A DNA stretch of 64,000 nucleotides, taken from NCBI GenBank assembly GCA_022560025.1, contig JAFISE010000054.1, positions 62,001 to 126,000 of the forward strand. Reading direction: 5' to 3'. Positions 9,331 through 20,874 of this stretch are shown in pieces (position 1 is the stretch's first letter; every line of letters begins with the position of its first letter). Source of the DNA: Stagonosporopsis chrysanthemi. Its lineage: Eukaryota > Ascomycota > Dothideomycetes > Pleosporales > Didymellaceae. A model generated the notes under the pieces. That model searched no databases, was not told where the DNA came from, and saw only the letters and a list, made by a program, of their open reading frames with translations. Made by a program: the position numbers and the translations under genes.

Positions 9331-12223
9331 TCATCCACTTTGCCCACTCAAAAAGAAGTCCAGCTCGCTGGGCCCACCATGGCTAACCTCATTCTCTGCG
9401 AGCTGCTCCAGTAGACTAAGGAATGGATCCTTGCTATCTGGATCTGTGTGCACCGATGCGCCTGACGTACTGCCGGCGCCTGGTGTCGGCTGTTGTTCGT
9501 ATGGTGTTGGCATGCTGAGCATGGGATCGAAGTGCGGTATTGATGCATCGTTGTTCGGATTCAGGTTCGCCTGGCGAGGCACTGGTGACGGTGCTAGGCT
9601 TGCAAATTGCGGCAGTGGCGAAAACGAAAAATTCGGGCTGAAGGGGAGGGCTAGACCACCTTGCTGGCCGCTACTGTTGCCATTGTTTGTGTTCGGCATG
9701 TCCATCGTGCTGTGGCTTGGCGGTGGTGTGAAAGGTGGGTGAGTAGGATTCGTTGGCCCGTTCACCCTTGTATCACCGGGGCTTGGGTTTGAGGTCGCGT
9801 CCGAAAGACCGGCATCAGAGGGTCGCGAGGTCTTCACAGTCGGAGGGTATGTGGCGGTCGTAGGAGTTGGCAGGGGAGCTGATTGTATCTGTGGTGTTAT
9901 TTTCGCATTGGTCGGTCTTCGGCGCTTGTTGGGCTGGCCGTTTGAATAATGCGGGTGTTGCGCCTGAACAGACTGCTGCTGTTGGTAGCTATGGGTGTTC
10001 CCAACAATGCCACTACTGATGTACATGTTGTTACGTTGCTCGATATTGTAGGTCGCCAGGCTGCAGTACATTAGCGCTGAACACTGATCGGATCGCAGTG
10101 ATGCTCACCTCTCGTGAATGGATTCGACTTGGATGTCAGTGAAGGTTACATGTGCTCCATCGAACACTTGTCCTGGATATCTGTCGAAAAAGTCGTCGAG
10201 CTGAAATACTGGCGAAAAGCGCATTGGATTGCTGGCCAGCGACGTGACAAGCTCGGTATGGCATCCATAAATGGTCTGCAGGGTTTCTCGTTGATGTTGT
10301 GCGCCTGCCCAGATGAAACGAAGTTCAGAGAGCTGCTGCATTTCGCGAGACAGGAACTCTGCACTGACAGAGAACACTTCGCCTTCCCTTGCAGGGTAGT
10401 GTGCGCCGTGTACGTGAATAGTACCAGCTGTGCAGATGCAGTAGCCTACGAAAGCTGGCCAGTCGATAATGGAGGAAGCCCTTCCAATTTCAACCAGTTC
10501 AGCAATCGCATTAGCATGAAGGAAGCACAGGTTGGTTGCTTCAATTTGCCAGGGTTGATGCTGGGAGGTCCCTGAAAGCTCAGCTAGATCAACCGGTAGG
10601 AACGGGCGGTAGATCAAGCAATGTATCAGATGATACACTAGCTTCGACAGAACCAGGATCGTGCTGTCAGGCTGACCAAAAAGTGCTTCAATCGAGGTGA
10701 AGGTGTCCTGCGTGTCTGCAGCCCAAATGTCGAGCTCTTGACGAATCTTGGAGAGGTTCGACAGTGAATGCCAGGGGAAGTGTGAGTCGCCCTTAACCCC
10801 TCCAGCGGCGAGGTAGCGATTCGTGATCCCAAGGATTCTCGCTATCCCAATGAGCATACCCATGCTACCTTGCCCTCCCTTCCCAGAGCCGCCCATGTAT
10901 TGCAGATTTTGTCCGTTAGGGAAGTAATCGCCTTCAATCAGCATCGCGCCAGGGTGTAGTTGCCAGCTCGGCATGCGCAGTACGATCGACTCGTCCGGCA
11001 CGAGGGAGGGGCGCTTTGAGCCGCTGGCTGCGAACCGATCCATAAGATAGCAGGACCAGAACAGTCGCCGGCGGCCTTCTCGTTCGGCAGGGGTGACCTT
11101 CATGCCCTGTGGTAGTTCGCGGTGGAGATCAAGGGCAAATGCCATACTTGTTGCAGCGTCTGCGCTCTATGTCAGCTGTCTGCGCGTCTGCGAAAGAGTT
11201 GCGGGTCGTACTGAGCAGCATGAATGTCTTCTTTCCTTTTCCCAGTTGGAAGCTTGCTTGCGCAAGCAGCATCAGGGTCTGCAGAGCCTCGATTGAGGGC
11301 TCATCGATGTCGAGTTCTAACCGTGCCCGTCGCGCGTATTCTGAGCCCGTTCGGACTGCGGCATTGTAGCCACCAAAGTGAGGTGCATATCTGGGAGGGT
11401 TAGATACTTAGCGTTCGCTTGGAAGCCGCTTCACATACCTCGCGCTGACGGCATAGATCGCAAAGGCCAGATGTGAAGGTAGCTGATTAGCCTGCAGTCG
11501 CTGCCGTGTCGTCGCCTCATCCAGCATGTAGTAGGGCTTTCCATGTATCCTGGCGAAGTACGTGTCGAGCAACAGATCTGGGGCGAGTGATGGTGTTTGT
11601 ACGCTACTGACTGTTAGCACGTGGTATGAGCTCGAGCATGGGTGGTTGCAGGTCGCACCTAGGTTCAATAGGTGACATCAACTGGTGGGCAACGTTTGCA
11701 TTGCCATGGTTTGGTGACAGTTCGGCTGCAGGTTGTATAGTTGGCGAGGCTTTGGAGGCTTTGGAGTTGTCTGCGACGTCGTGAATCGCAGACGATAGCT
11801 CTTCGACCAGCTCGTCGCTCTTGCCTTCTGAATGAAGGCGTTTTTCCAAGCCATCAACACGCTTCAATAAGGCCTCGAGAACATCAGTCTTTGGCCCTCT
11901 CTTCTTGGGCACTGCATCTTACGGGGTATTAGCATACAATCTCACGCACGAATCAGCAAGTGGAGCCTACCGTAGATGCAAGGCACAGCGAACACTTGAC
12001 AAGCCTCGCAGGTTGGTCGTGTACGGTTGCACTTGATCTGTAAAGAGCTTGTCAGCGGCGTCATACGCATGTGGAAGAACTCAATCACCTTTCGCTTGCG
12101 ACAGCTCTTGCAATTCATGGCCTCTCGTGGCTCACTCGAGACTCGGCGGGCAGGCAAGCGGTCGATACCGATCTGAGGTCTCGACATTGCGGCGGCCAGT
12201 GACTGCGAGACCTCGGTAGACAT
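9331..12223 (-). CDS. Zn(II)2Cys6 fungal-type transcription factor (seven exons)
   Basis: Exons 12223-12089, 12037-11971, 11911-11659, 11603-11439, 11390-11212, 11159-10109 and 10060-9331 join in phase to 859 residues. The binuclear zinc cluster is split by the first intron: CKSCRKRK joins IKCNRTRPTCEACQVFAVPC, giving six cysteines with standard spacing. Next come a basic linker PKKRGPKTD and a short coiled-coil region (LEALLKRVDGLEKRL). The central fungal-specific regulatory domain shows the diagnostic MAFALDLHRELP and RRRLFWSCYLMDRF motifs. The C-terminal exon is Gln/Pro/Ser-rich and disordered, typical of an activation region. It is nuclear and binds CGG half-sites by family rule. Its targets are not identifiable; its neighbour is a quinate-repressor-like gene about 0.95 kb away, but no quinate-catabolic enzyme is in view. 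Confidence 0.9.
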
Positions 12224-13171
12224 TATGACGCTGGCGAGCAACAACAACAAAGAAGCATGGTATGGCGGCCGGCAATCGTCACAACGCGAACAAGACGTTT
12301 GGAAGAAGAAAGCTCACGGCAACGAGTATGCACAGCGCCAGCTGCAGTAATTCAAATTAAGGCCTCTAGCAGTGGGGACCGGCAGGGGGTTCACGGACGG
12401 CAAGGCTTGATGAGCATCTGCGGGAGCGAGCGTCCTCGCCGGCTGGAACAAGTTCACGTGTGGGAAGTGCAGGACAATGCCTGACAGTGCTAGAACGGTT
12501 GGGGTACCATCGCGTGACGGCCACTCGGCCTATCTCCGCACAGTAGTGCGTTGGGCCGATTACGGTACTGGTATGCTTGACGGTGCCGGCATGGCTGCAC
12601 AGGCTGGTGGCTTTGGCGCAAGTGCGGAGAGCACAGCAAAACCGAGTGCATCATGAGGGCAATAACCGGGGGTGGAGGTTAGTGGCCAGCCGTGCGCCGG
12701 ACTTGTCGCTTTGCGACAGCGCACCCTGCGTCGCTTATGGCCCTGGCAAATCGCTGCAATTTGGGCGTTAGATTGCATTCGTCTCACGCAGTATTCTACG
12801 TGCAGCCTAGTGTCTACCTTTGGCGCCGGAGCACGAGTTGCACACACCTCTCGCGCTCTGAGAAATCTGGGGTAGCTGATGCAGATGCAAGCGAGCCAAT
12901 CCAGTGTGTGTGCATTTACCAGCATGCGGTTGATGCAGTGTGCAGTGCTCCACAGCACCGCGCCCACGAGGAACCCTCATCTCGAACCACTAGGGATTGC
13001 CTGGGACTGCCGGAAACCTGCGGAATTGATTGGCGGTGAATGCTTTGGTTGCAGGAAGCAGGATTGATTGGGTTGTCTCGCACTGAACGCTTTGCACGCA
13101 CCCACGAGGCATCTCAGGCACAGATCACTGCAAGAGCTCATATGTGTAAAACTGGTCTTGGTTACTCGGCT
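12224..13171. other. Promoter region of the Zn2Cys6 gene
   Basis: Both flanking genes are on the minus strand, so this spacer is upstream of the regulator and downstream of the quinate-repressor-like gene. Only short unsupported frames occur. Confidence 0.5.
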
Positions 13172-15232
13172 CTAGAACAGACCCCTCCCAGATGCTAAAC
13201 GCACGAAATCGTAGCACACATTCTGCCCAACAAGTTGCCTGAGTGTCTCGACGGTTGTCCACGCCGAGACATCACTAATACCATATGCAGTCCATCCCGC
13301 CGATGTTGCAATGGCCAGTGGATCGGCTTTACGGGGCCCACTGGCCAGATCCACGAATACCTTACCGGCAGGCTTTCCTCCGGCTCTGCCATGCCCGTTC
13401 GTGGTGCCATTATTACGACCATCAACTCTGTAGTGCTTCAACAAAGGAATAACGAGCAGCGACTTCTCCGCTGGAAGTGCTGAGATGATAACAAATGGTT
13501 GCTCTAACCGTTTCACGTCCTCGACTGATCGTACCGGCTGCACATCGGTCGATAGCGGGCCGTTCGATCTGAACCCTATCGTGTAAATAGGCCCTATGCC
13601 CAGACTCTTCAGTGCGAAGATTGATGCTGATGCGTCAGCCTCGTTGCTGGCAAGGAGCAGGGCGGCCGCGCCACTGTATGCTGAAGGCACGAAATCGCGG
13701 GTCAATGTTGCGCGAATGCCTTTCCATCTCGCGTTGTCGCCGATGAAGGATGGGCTGTTAGTGCCTGGGCGTACCAGCACCGTGTCAACCTGCCCAATAG
13801 CCCGCGCAGCATTGGAAAGGGAGGGTAGATATGCAGCCGAGGATGCAGCTAATGGAGGGTTGATGTATGCTCCTCCAAAATTAGGTCGTCGAAGAATGTG
13901 TTCGATCGATGCCTTTGGCGCTCTTGGCGCAAACATGAATGAGTGTGGAAGACTAAGCTCATTGAAGCACTTCTCAAAGAACATGGCTTGTGATGTGGAC
14001 CGGACATTGCCGATGCCATAGATATCCTGCTTTGGTACCTGGCCCATGGTGTGGAGGGCTGCGTTGATCTCGGCAGCGCTTAACTGGCCAGGCGCTGCAA
14101 TCATTGGCAGCAGCGGATGTGTTATTGGTGTGAAGATCTTGTTCATAGTACGGGACAGTTGCCCAGTCGGACCCATGTTCAGGCCAGAGAAAGGTGGGTG
14201 TGGGTACTTTGTCTGGATGGTCGACCTGAAGTACTCAAGCTCGTAATTTTCCTGCATGGAGTTTACAAGCGCGTACATCTTGACGATATCACCGTACACC
14301 GCTCCCTTTTCGAACAATCTCTGTGTCTCTGGCGCTGTCCATCGAAACGTACCCGAGAAGTCGTGGAACGCCGAGATAATCTTGCTGCAGCCCTTGTTCT
14401 CGGCCAACTTCCTTCTAATTTCCTCTGGCAACCATAATTCCACATCAATATATTCGCAACCCCATTGTATCGCGCGCGCCAAATATTTGTAAAAGAGATT
14501 GGGATCGTCCATGGGAAACCTTCCGTTCTCGTTGGTACATCGCGTTGTGTAGATAATGGGTAGCTCTGTGCGCTGGCGCAGGATCATGACCTGCTCACCC
14601 ACATACTTCAGGCTAGGGATCTGGGTGGGCGCCTTGTTAACTGTTCCGTCGGCCAATGGTTCTTCCAACAGATCCACACGTATTTCGATAGCGTCTGCGC
14701 CCACTGACAGAATATCGAGGTTTGGCAGCGCCGCATGTACGTCAGGGAAGGTGGTGGAGATCAGTGTTGTGCGCGCCTTTTTCGCCAGGTCTCTGTGAGG
14801 CGCAATCTGCCCAAGGATCAGAGACAGGTATCGCGAGACGTCGCGGCGAAAGAAGGGTGTGCGCGTGTAGAGGTATTCGTAGTCGCAGCGATCGGTCAAG
14901 GCCTCGTCCAGCTCATAGCCTCCATCCACCCGGTGTGTATTGATCAGAAGTCTCGACCGGTCCCAGCTGTCCAGTTGTGCGCCTGCAAGCCCGGTCTTCA
15001 AGCCATACACAGTCTCTGGTGGCCCAGCCTTCACCGCGTCCACTGAAGCGGTCGACTCCCATTTCTGACCCAGCACATCTGCGAAAATTCCAACAATATC
15101 CTCCTCGCCTTCGTTGTGGAGTATCAGCAGCGACGGCTTCACTGCGCCCGGTATCTCCTGGACGTCGATGGTAACCTCAGGAGTTTTGAGGTGCGTCGTA
15201 GTCACGCTCTCGGCCTGCACCATGGTCGCCAT
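13172..15232 (-). CDS. Quinate repressor-like protein (AROM C-terminal homologue, QutR/Qa-1S type)
   Basis: A single 686-residue frame without introns. Residues ~150-380 match type I 3-dehydroquinase: EIRVD (183-187), YTTR, AFHDFSG with His290, DIVKM with the Schiff-base Lys318, and the closing GQLSR motif. Residues ~380-686 match shikimate dehydrogenase, but the catalytic Lys of the VTxPxK motif is replaced (YINPPLA, 456-462) and the NTD motif reads NAR (500-502), so this half looks inactive. The first ~140 residues correspond only loosely to shikimate kinase and no P-loop is seen. Such AROM-derived proteins (A. nidulans QutR, N. crassa Qa-1S) repress quinate catabolism by binding the activator. 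Repression here is inferred from architecture; residual dehydroquinase activity is possible. Confidence 0.85.
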   Translation of the reverse strand: MATMVQAESVTTTHLKTPEVTIDVQEIPGAVKPSLLILHNEGEEDIVGIFADVLGQKWESTASVDAVKAGPPETVYGLKTGLAGAQLDSWDRSRLLINTHRVDGGYELDEALTDRCDYEYLYTRTPFFRRDVSRYLSLILGQIAPHRDLAKKARTTLISTTFPDVHAALPNLDILSVGADAIEIRVDLLEEPLADGTVNKAPTQIPSLKYVGEQVMILRQRTELPIIYTTRCTNENGRFPMDDPNLFYKYLARAIQWGCEYIDVELWLPEEIRRKLAENKGCSKIISAFHDFSGTFRWTAPETQRLFEKGAVYGDIVKMYALVNSMQENYELEYFRSTIQTKYPHPPFSGLNMGPTGQLSRTMNKIFTPITHPLLPMIAAPGQLSAAEINAALHTMGQVPKQDIYGIGNVRSTSQAMFFEKCFNELSLPHSFMFAPRAPKASIEHILRRPNFGGAYINPPLAASSAAYLPSLSNAARAIGQVDTVLVRPGTNSPSFIGDNARWKGIRATLTRDFVPSAYSGAAALLLASNEADASASIFALKSLGIGPIYTIGFRSNGPLSTDVQPVRSVEDVKRLEQPFVIISALPAEKSLLVIPLLKHYRVDGRNNGTTNGHGRAGGKPAGKVFVDLASGPRKADPLAIATSAGWTAYGISDVSAWTTVETLRQLVGQNVCYDFVRLASGRGLF

Positions 15233-17225
15233 GTCGGCTGAGATATGAGCACTGAGTGTCGCGCGCCACTCGAAGTGGGTAGTGTTAGCCGTAGGTGTTG
15301 AAGCCGTTGATGCGGTGTTGAATCTCGGCGAGGATGCGACGGGCGGTATACAACTGAATGGTTCCCACGGCAGCCTCTACCATGTCTCCACGTCGTAGAC
15401 GATGGGCCGGCCTATGGGGCAGGGTATGGAAGAATACGGGCTTCTCAGACAGAGGGTGGCTGACGACCGACCCGTATGAAGCGCTATAAAACAAGGTGAA
15501 GATTGATCGCCGTGCGTCTGAAGATTGATAGAGAGATAGCTCCACATCCAGGGCCAGGTGGAAGCACCAAGCTTCCGTAAAGCCCGCGCGTTTGTCTCCC
15601 TCTAAACCCGTTCTATGGCTGGACGCTGAATATGCCGTTAAAATGGCCGCTAAAGTCACATCTTCTGGGGGAGTTGGGCGCATGCGGGCCAGAGCGGGAA
15701 CTGTGGTACGCCCGCCGACTGCTGGGTCTTGGATTTATCCGTCGGTTCATGATCGGCCGCCAAGCTGGCAGTTATTGCACCAATCAACTCGTTGCGCTCA
15801 TCTTATTATTCACCATCGCCATCTGCCCCATTTGGGCCCATCGACGACGTGCTGACGGTTCGTCTTAGCGGCAGATGGCGAAAGTGCGGGGATTGGTGGA
15901 GAATGGGGCTTGGTATGTGTCGCAAAGTAACATCTCCAGGTCTCCCGAGCGTTCAGGCACCCTTTCAACAGCGTCTTTCAGCATCGAGACTCGATAACGA
16001 GACGGCATGCAGCAGCTACGAGCTCGGCGGACGCCATGCGATAGATGAGGGCTGCATACCAAGACTGCCACTCCCCTAGCACTGCTCGCAATGTTCGAGC
16101 AAGGTTTGAACAATGTCTTCGACGGCTTGAAAGAGCTTGAGGGCTTGCTTGGGTTTTCAGTCTTATCGGCCTCACAACATCCAGCAGCAATTCGGCCTCA
16201 GAAGTGACGTTTGCTGTCGGCGAACTGCGCTCAGCTCCTCCTTTTCTCCTCACAAGCAGCGACAGGAAGCCCAAATTAAGGTATATCGGCCCGTATTAAG
16301 CAGGAATGCGGCCATGGATACTACTATGAAGCCGCGGCATTTGGAGATTAGCAGCATATATCGGCGATGCGGGCGGCGACTCCTGCGACTTCATTTGCCG
16401 GTTGCAACTTCAAGATGTCAGCGAACCTCATGACCACCTCCTCAGCACTGAAGATGCACAGATATTGCGTCCCGTTCTGCGAGATAAGAATTTCTGTTTA
16501 CTTCTTGGAACTCTTGGAAACCTTCGAATGACCAGCTGAAGTTTATCCGTTAGCGAGGCACAGCACATAGATGAAAAGAGATTGGAAGGGCTTGGTGTCT
16601 CAGTCATGATGCAAGGACGTGCGGTACTGCGTGGTCCTTTTTACCGCCATCTCTCAGATGGTCCAATGCAAGAATCTGGAAATCCCATCTGCCAGAACGG
16701 CCAGACTAGTGTTTGTGCATCTCTTAGGAAAAGACTTGCCGTATTGCGTCCTTGGCTGTAATCTTGTCCGGTATGAGTGCATCAGAAGCTTCTCTGCTGA
16801 TGCAGAAGCTTTCTTTGTTGGTTTTCGTTCCACGGTTCGCAGGGTCCCTACGACGAACACTGATTCGAGGACAATCTCCTGCATGTATTTTCAAGCCGCA
16901 GCATTGGCAACGGCTTCGTCGATGACATTGCTTCTCTTGACATGTCCCGGCCGCAACGGGACGCTCTCCAGGCTTGTTGCAGGGCCTCGTCCACTTTCTC
17001 TGCAGCTGTTCTCTATCCATTAGACAATGATCAGAATACGGAGAAATTACGTACTAGGACTGTGACGGTCTTGTTATCCACAGTCAAAGGGACAAGTACA
17101 TTGTATCACACCACTTTTTTGTATTATGGAGTACTATGGAGTACATAACTAGGCCCAACCACATCTCTTGGCCCGACGGATTTCAAAACTTTGATTGCTA
17201 AGCATAGCACCTGTGTATGTCCCAC
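15233..17225. other. Intergenic, upstream of the quinate-repressor-like gene
   Basis: About 2 kb with no convincing gene. A 132-codon minus-strand frame (15285-15683) has no recognisable domain and I reject it. Near 17125-17148 the decamer TATGGAGTAC occurs twice in tandem. Confidence 0.45.
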
Positions 17226-17945
17226 GAAAAGCCGTCAGTTCTAATCATCCTCCTCCACTTCAATGGCATCCGGAGTGTCAAGATCGAAGCACCTCTGGCA
17301 CAAATCACACTCGAGCTCATCCTTGTGCCTGAGATAATCGCAGGTGAAGACCTAGTTGAGCTGACGACAGTGTTCTTCTGCTCGTACTTTGGTATGATGC
17401 GGAGGATAAATTTGTGGGGCAGGTAATGGTCACCCTGGATTTCGACATCCATGTCAGGAGTGGACGCAACTTCTCTGACAAGTACGAAGAAGAGGACATG
17501 CATATTTGAGAGCATCTCTAAAGTTGGATCCTCGTCCGACATGCGCTCAGTAGGTAAATTCGATCACGCTGAATGATGGTGCCCTCTTGATTTGTGTGTA
17601 CATGTCGTTGAACTGCCTCCCCACAGCTCTTTGGAAGGCGGGTGCGAATAGTCTGTCACCATATACAATGGCCTTCAGCTGCGCAATCTCACCGTTGTCC
17701 TGTTCGTGGGGGCTCGTCGGTACCTGTGCAGAGATCTTCTGGTTATATGACCAAATCACGAGGATGTCGACTTCACATGTTAGTCTGCTTGTATTTTCTT
17801 CAGCACGGACTAGCGCAATGGCACTCACTTGCCTCGCTCTTCACATCATCGAGCCTTACCCTGAATGTGGTGTGTAACGCCATTGACGATCTTGACAGTG
17901 AGAATACCGCTTTGGTAGTGGCGGCGCTGGATTTAAACTAGACCA
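17226..17945 (-). pseudogene. Decayed BTB-domain gene
   Basis: The minus strand shows fragments of a BTB protein in shifting frames. In reading order: a first strand (GILTVKIVNG, around 17900), then RLDDVKSEA, a probable intron (GTGAGT..GTGAAG), and ILVIWSYNQKI with the conserved tail LKAIVYGDRLFAPAFQRAVG. After EFTY a one-base frame change is needed to continue with ERMSDEDPTLEMLSN, and another before CDYLRHKDELECDLC. The stretch between the first strand and RLDDV is too short, suggesting a deletion. The intron sits where the two intact BTB genes of this window are also split. It abuts the transposon at 18074. An undetected exon structure could explain part of the disruption, but not the frame change after EFTY. 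Confidence 0.65.
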
Positions 17946-18073
17946 ACCCTTTGACTGCTTGGTCAAAAGAAATAACTGAGGTGGGTCATTGTTCCGGCAG
18001 GTATGCTTTATGGATTATCCGTCGTTGAAATTTTGTTCTGGAGGTGGAGTGGAGACGAAATTATACTTAGGTA

Positions 18074-18118
18074 AGCTAGTTGGGGTACTTTCCGTCCGGG
18101 GGTAGATTCCGTCCACCC
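18074..18118 (+). repeat. Left terminal inverted repeat
   Basis: Starts AGCTAGTTGGGGTACTTTCC and is identical over 45 bases to the reverse complement of 19820-19864. The match ends where the inner flanks diverge. Confidence 0.95.
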
Positions 18119-18169
18119 AAACCAACCATCACCAACACGTTTGAAGTCGTATTTTGACAACAATAGTAC

Positions 18170-19762
18170 TTATATTTGCCATACATTACACATAGATTGA
18201 AGCGTAGCATTATATACTGCTGATGCTGCCTTTTCTACCTCTTTTGTATGAGGTTTCTTAGTATTTTTGGTAGCTTTTTGAGCAGCCCTATTAGTGGCAG
18301 CTTGTATTGCCTCAACGTTACTAAACTGCTTATTTTGATCAACTTTGACTCGCTTTCTTGACTATTTGTTTGATAGGTGACTAAGTTGATATCTGAGTCT
18401 CTTATTCTCAGTTTCCAGTCTCGCTGCTTGAGTATTTGAGCGTTCAATAGCCTTGCCTGCCTTGCCAAGCACTATACGGGTACTCCGATCAATAGTACTT
18501 GTCTGAAGTAGACGTTGGTAAGCCATATATAGATCCCGTGAACCTTGTGGGGTCTTAAAGATGATATCTGAAGTATTTGACGGCCAATCAATAGGTGGAG
18601 GAGTACTTGGTCGGCCTAATACTTGGGATGAGAGCAGTACTAGGCTTAGATTGTACGGGCAGAGGCCTGCAGCCCTCCAACCGGCTCGGATAACTCGTTC
18701 TGAGAGTGCTTTTTCTCGTGCAATATTGTATGATATCACAAATCTCTCCTTCTTGATTAGTGCTGCGTTATCTAGTGCAGAGAGCTCTCGGATCTCGTTT
18801 CGATATGCTCTTTTTAGAACAGACAAAGGAGAGAGATCCAGCGGCTGTAGTATGTGTGAGGTATGAGGTGGGATATACAGGAGGTGTATATTGTTGAGTT
18901 TGCAGAGTATCATGAAGTTGATTGGAGTGTGTGAGCCGTGGCCATCAAGAAAGAGTAGTCTTAGCCGAGGTGATGATGGAGTAGTATTTGGTATAAAAAT
19001 ACGCTGTAACCACTCATATCCAATCTTGTTTGAAGTCCAGCCGTTCCCTGACGTTGTATAGAGCCAATCTGGGACTCCTTTCGCTAGAAACTACGTGGTT
19101 TGTAGAGACTTCCCCTTGAAAACTACTAATGCCTGTAGTCTCCGGCCTATAGCAGAGATAGTCTCTATAATTAATACCCACTCGCGATTCTCTGGAGACT
19201 GGATATAAGCCTTCTTCTTAGTAGAGCTTCTAAGCACCTGCTTGTTTGTACATACCCCTAGGGCGACTCCAGCCTCATCTATACTCCACATATCCTCATA
19301 TTGTATACCCAGCTCGATTCTGGTACGCTCAAACAGCTCAAGAAAAGCTCGGATGAGGTCTGGATTGGCTGCCTGAGCCCTCGAGGCTTCGATATTTTGG
19401 CCGACGATAGAGGCGACGCGTGGTTGACGTAATAGAAACTGTGATATCCACTCATTGCCGAGAGGCTTGTAATCGCCATTCATCTGAAGTATTTGAGTGG
19501 CTGCTTCTCGTACGCGAGCGTGTGAAGGAGGCTGTGTGCGTGAGTCCTCATTGAGTATCCATTGTACTAGGTAGTCTTCTTGCTCCGGAGTTAATCGTTG
19601 CTGGTGTTAATGAGCTATCGCGTGTGGAAGTTGACCAGCCACCCGGCCGCGTAGTGACGATCGAGGGATCCTATACGCTGCAGCAGCCTTCCGCTGGCTT
19701 GTAAAAACACCAGAATTGAGATTATGGATAGCGTTTTGAATTGCAACTTCACGAGTATCCAT
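18170..19762 (-). pseudogene. Fot1/pogo-type DDE transposase with three in-frame stop codons
   Basis: One frame of 531 codons runs from ATG (19762) to TAA (18170), interrupted by stops at 19607-19609 (TAA), 19091-19093 (TAG) and 18362-18364 (TAG), with no frameshift. The N-terminus has a psq-type helix-turn-helix (FTSQRKAAAAYRIPRSSLRG), then a Tc5/CENP-B-like domain, then the DDE_1 catalytic core. The catalytic aspartates are present: SIDEAG (codon 19277-19279), FLDGHGSH (18944-18946) and LQPLDLS (18836-18838). After the third stop the frame continues 64 codons with a Lys-rich tail. Each stop can arise from a sense codon by one C-to-T or G-to-A change at CpA/TpG, the repeat-induced point mutation pattern. 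This copy is therefore non-autonomous. Confidence 0.9.
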
Positions 19763-19819
19763 TTTTAGTCTGTAGTGGTGGAAAAATAGAGCTTCAAAAA
19801 CAGTGTGGACGCATTGGTG

Positions 19820-19864
19820 GGGTGGACGGAATCTACCCCCGGACGGAAAGTACCCCAACTAGCT
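19820..19864 (-). repeat. Right terminal inverted repeat
   Basis: Perfect inverted copy of 18074-18118, followed by the TA duplication at 19865-19866. Confidence 0.95.
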
Positions 19865-19866
19865 TA

Positions 19867-20874
19867 GACAACCTGCTCTTTACGTCCGTGACGGGAGGAG
19901 ATGGTAGACAGTAGGGTGTTCAGACTTTCTTTCAGCTGACGACAATTCAATGAGTTTATCCAAGCTCTCACAATTCATTTCAAGATCCTGCACAGTAGCA
20001 GCTGTTTGGAACTTCCAGGCAGTCACCTAGAACAAGAGCCAAAGTGCGAATGGCAATACAAGTACGACTGGGATAGTAATAGAAGACAAGACATTACAGT
20101 AGTCTAGCGGTTGACGAACCTCGTGTCGCCTTATGACAGACACCGGCTATGACGTGGGACACAACTCTTCAGTGTCTAGGTCTGTTCAAACAACAATTCT
20201 TGCAAAGCTCCTCCGGCATCGCAGTCACAACGAGACACCTTCTCTCCAAACACAGACACTACGGCAGTAGGAAGAAGGTCGAGAATGATGACCCTACAAA
20301 TGATCAAGAGTGGGGTCACATAACACACAGCCGAAATAAGGGTGTCTATATTCGGTACATATGTGTTGTACTGTTCTTTGCGTCTAGGTCTCTAGTACGA
20401 AGAACGAAATCAACCGCACCAAACGATGTACATGCAACCGAGTTATGTATAGAGATCTGGCGATGTCTATCATGTAGGTATTCAGTAAACATTTGCATCC
20501 CAACTTTCCGAGGAGAATCGCGAAGAATGGATATCAAAGAGCCCATCGATTGCTTCAAGACAAGACGCTTGATTACGGCGTAATCCAACCAAAGAAGTGG
20601 ACAGATTTGGAATCACCGAGCTGAGATTCTCGTGTAACGCAGCTGTCGGTTGGGCAGCAGTATGGTACAGCACGATCAGGCTAGCATAATCCGATAGAGA
20701 AAGCCGAAACATAACAGGCAGTTATTGTTGTGCCTGAACAACGAGTGCACTCATCTTTACATACAACCAGGACTTCTTCCCAGAGCTCCTTATTCCACGA
20801 AGTATGATCTTGCACTGCTATACTCTTCCTCTTCATTCATATGCGACTTCTCTATCACACTCCTCTCGTATCCT
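19867..20874. other. Spacer between transposon and BTB gene
   Basis: About 1 kb downstream of the intact BTB gene. A 144-codon plus-strand frame (20149-20583) has no recognisable feature and is probably chance. Confidence 0.45.

Larger units (their letters stand above)
18074..19864 (-). mobile_element. pogo/Fot1-like Tc1-mariner superfamily DNA transposon
   Basis: A 1,791-base element is bounded by perfect 45-base terminal inverted repeats (18074-18118 and 19820-19864) and flanked on both sides by the dinucleotide TA (18072-18073 and 19865-19866), the standard target duplication of the superfamily. It encodes one transposase on the minus strand, described separately. Structurally complete ends suggest fairly recent arrival or a non-autonomous copy still mobile in trans. 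It sits between the decayed and the intact BTB gene. Confidence 0.95.

Noticed and set aside
15285..15683. 132-codon minus-strand ATG frame upstream of the quinate-repressor-like gene
   Set aside because: No domain, no splice continuation and biased composition; it lies in the likely promoter.
18235..18468. Separate Lys/Leu-rich frame at the transposon's 3' end
   Set aside because: It overlaps the transposase C-terminus in another phase; the true frame continues past the third stop to 18170.
20149..20583. 144-codon plus-strand frame
   Set aside because: Composition is not protein-like and no family resemblance was seen; considered as the missing half of the disrupted BTB gene but it has no BTB motifs.
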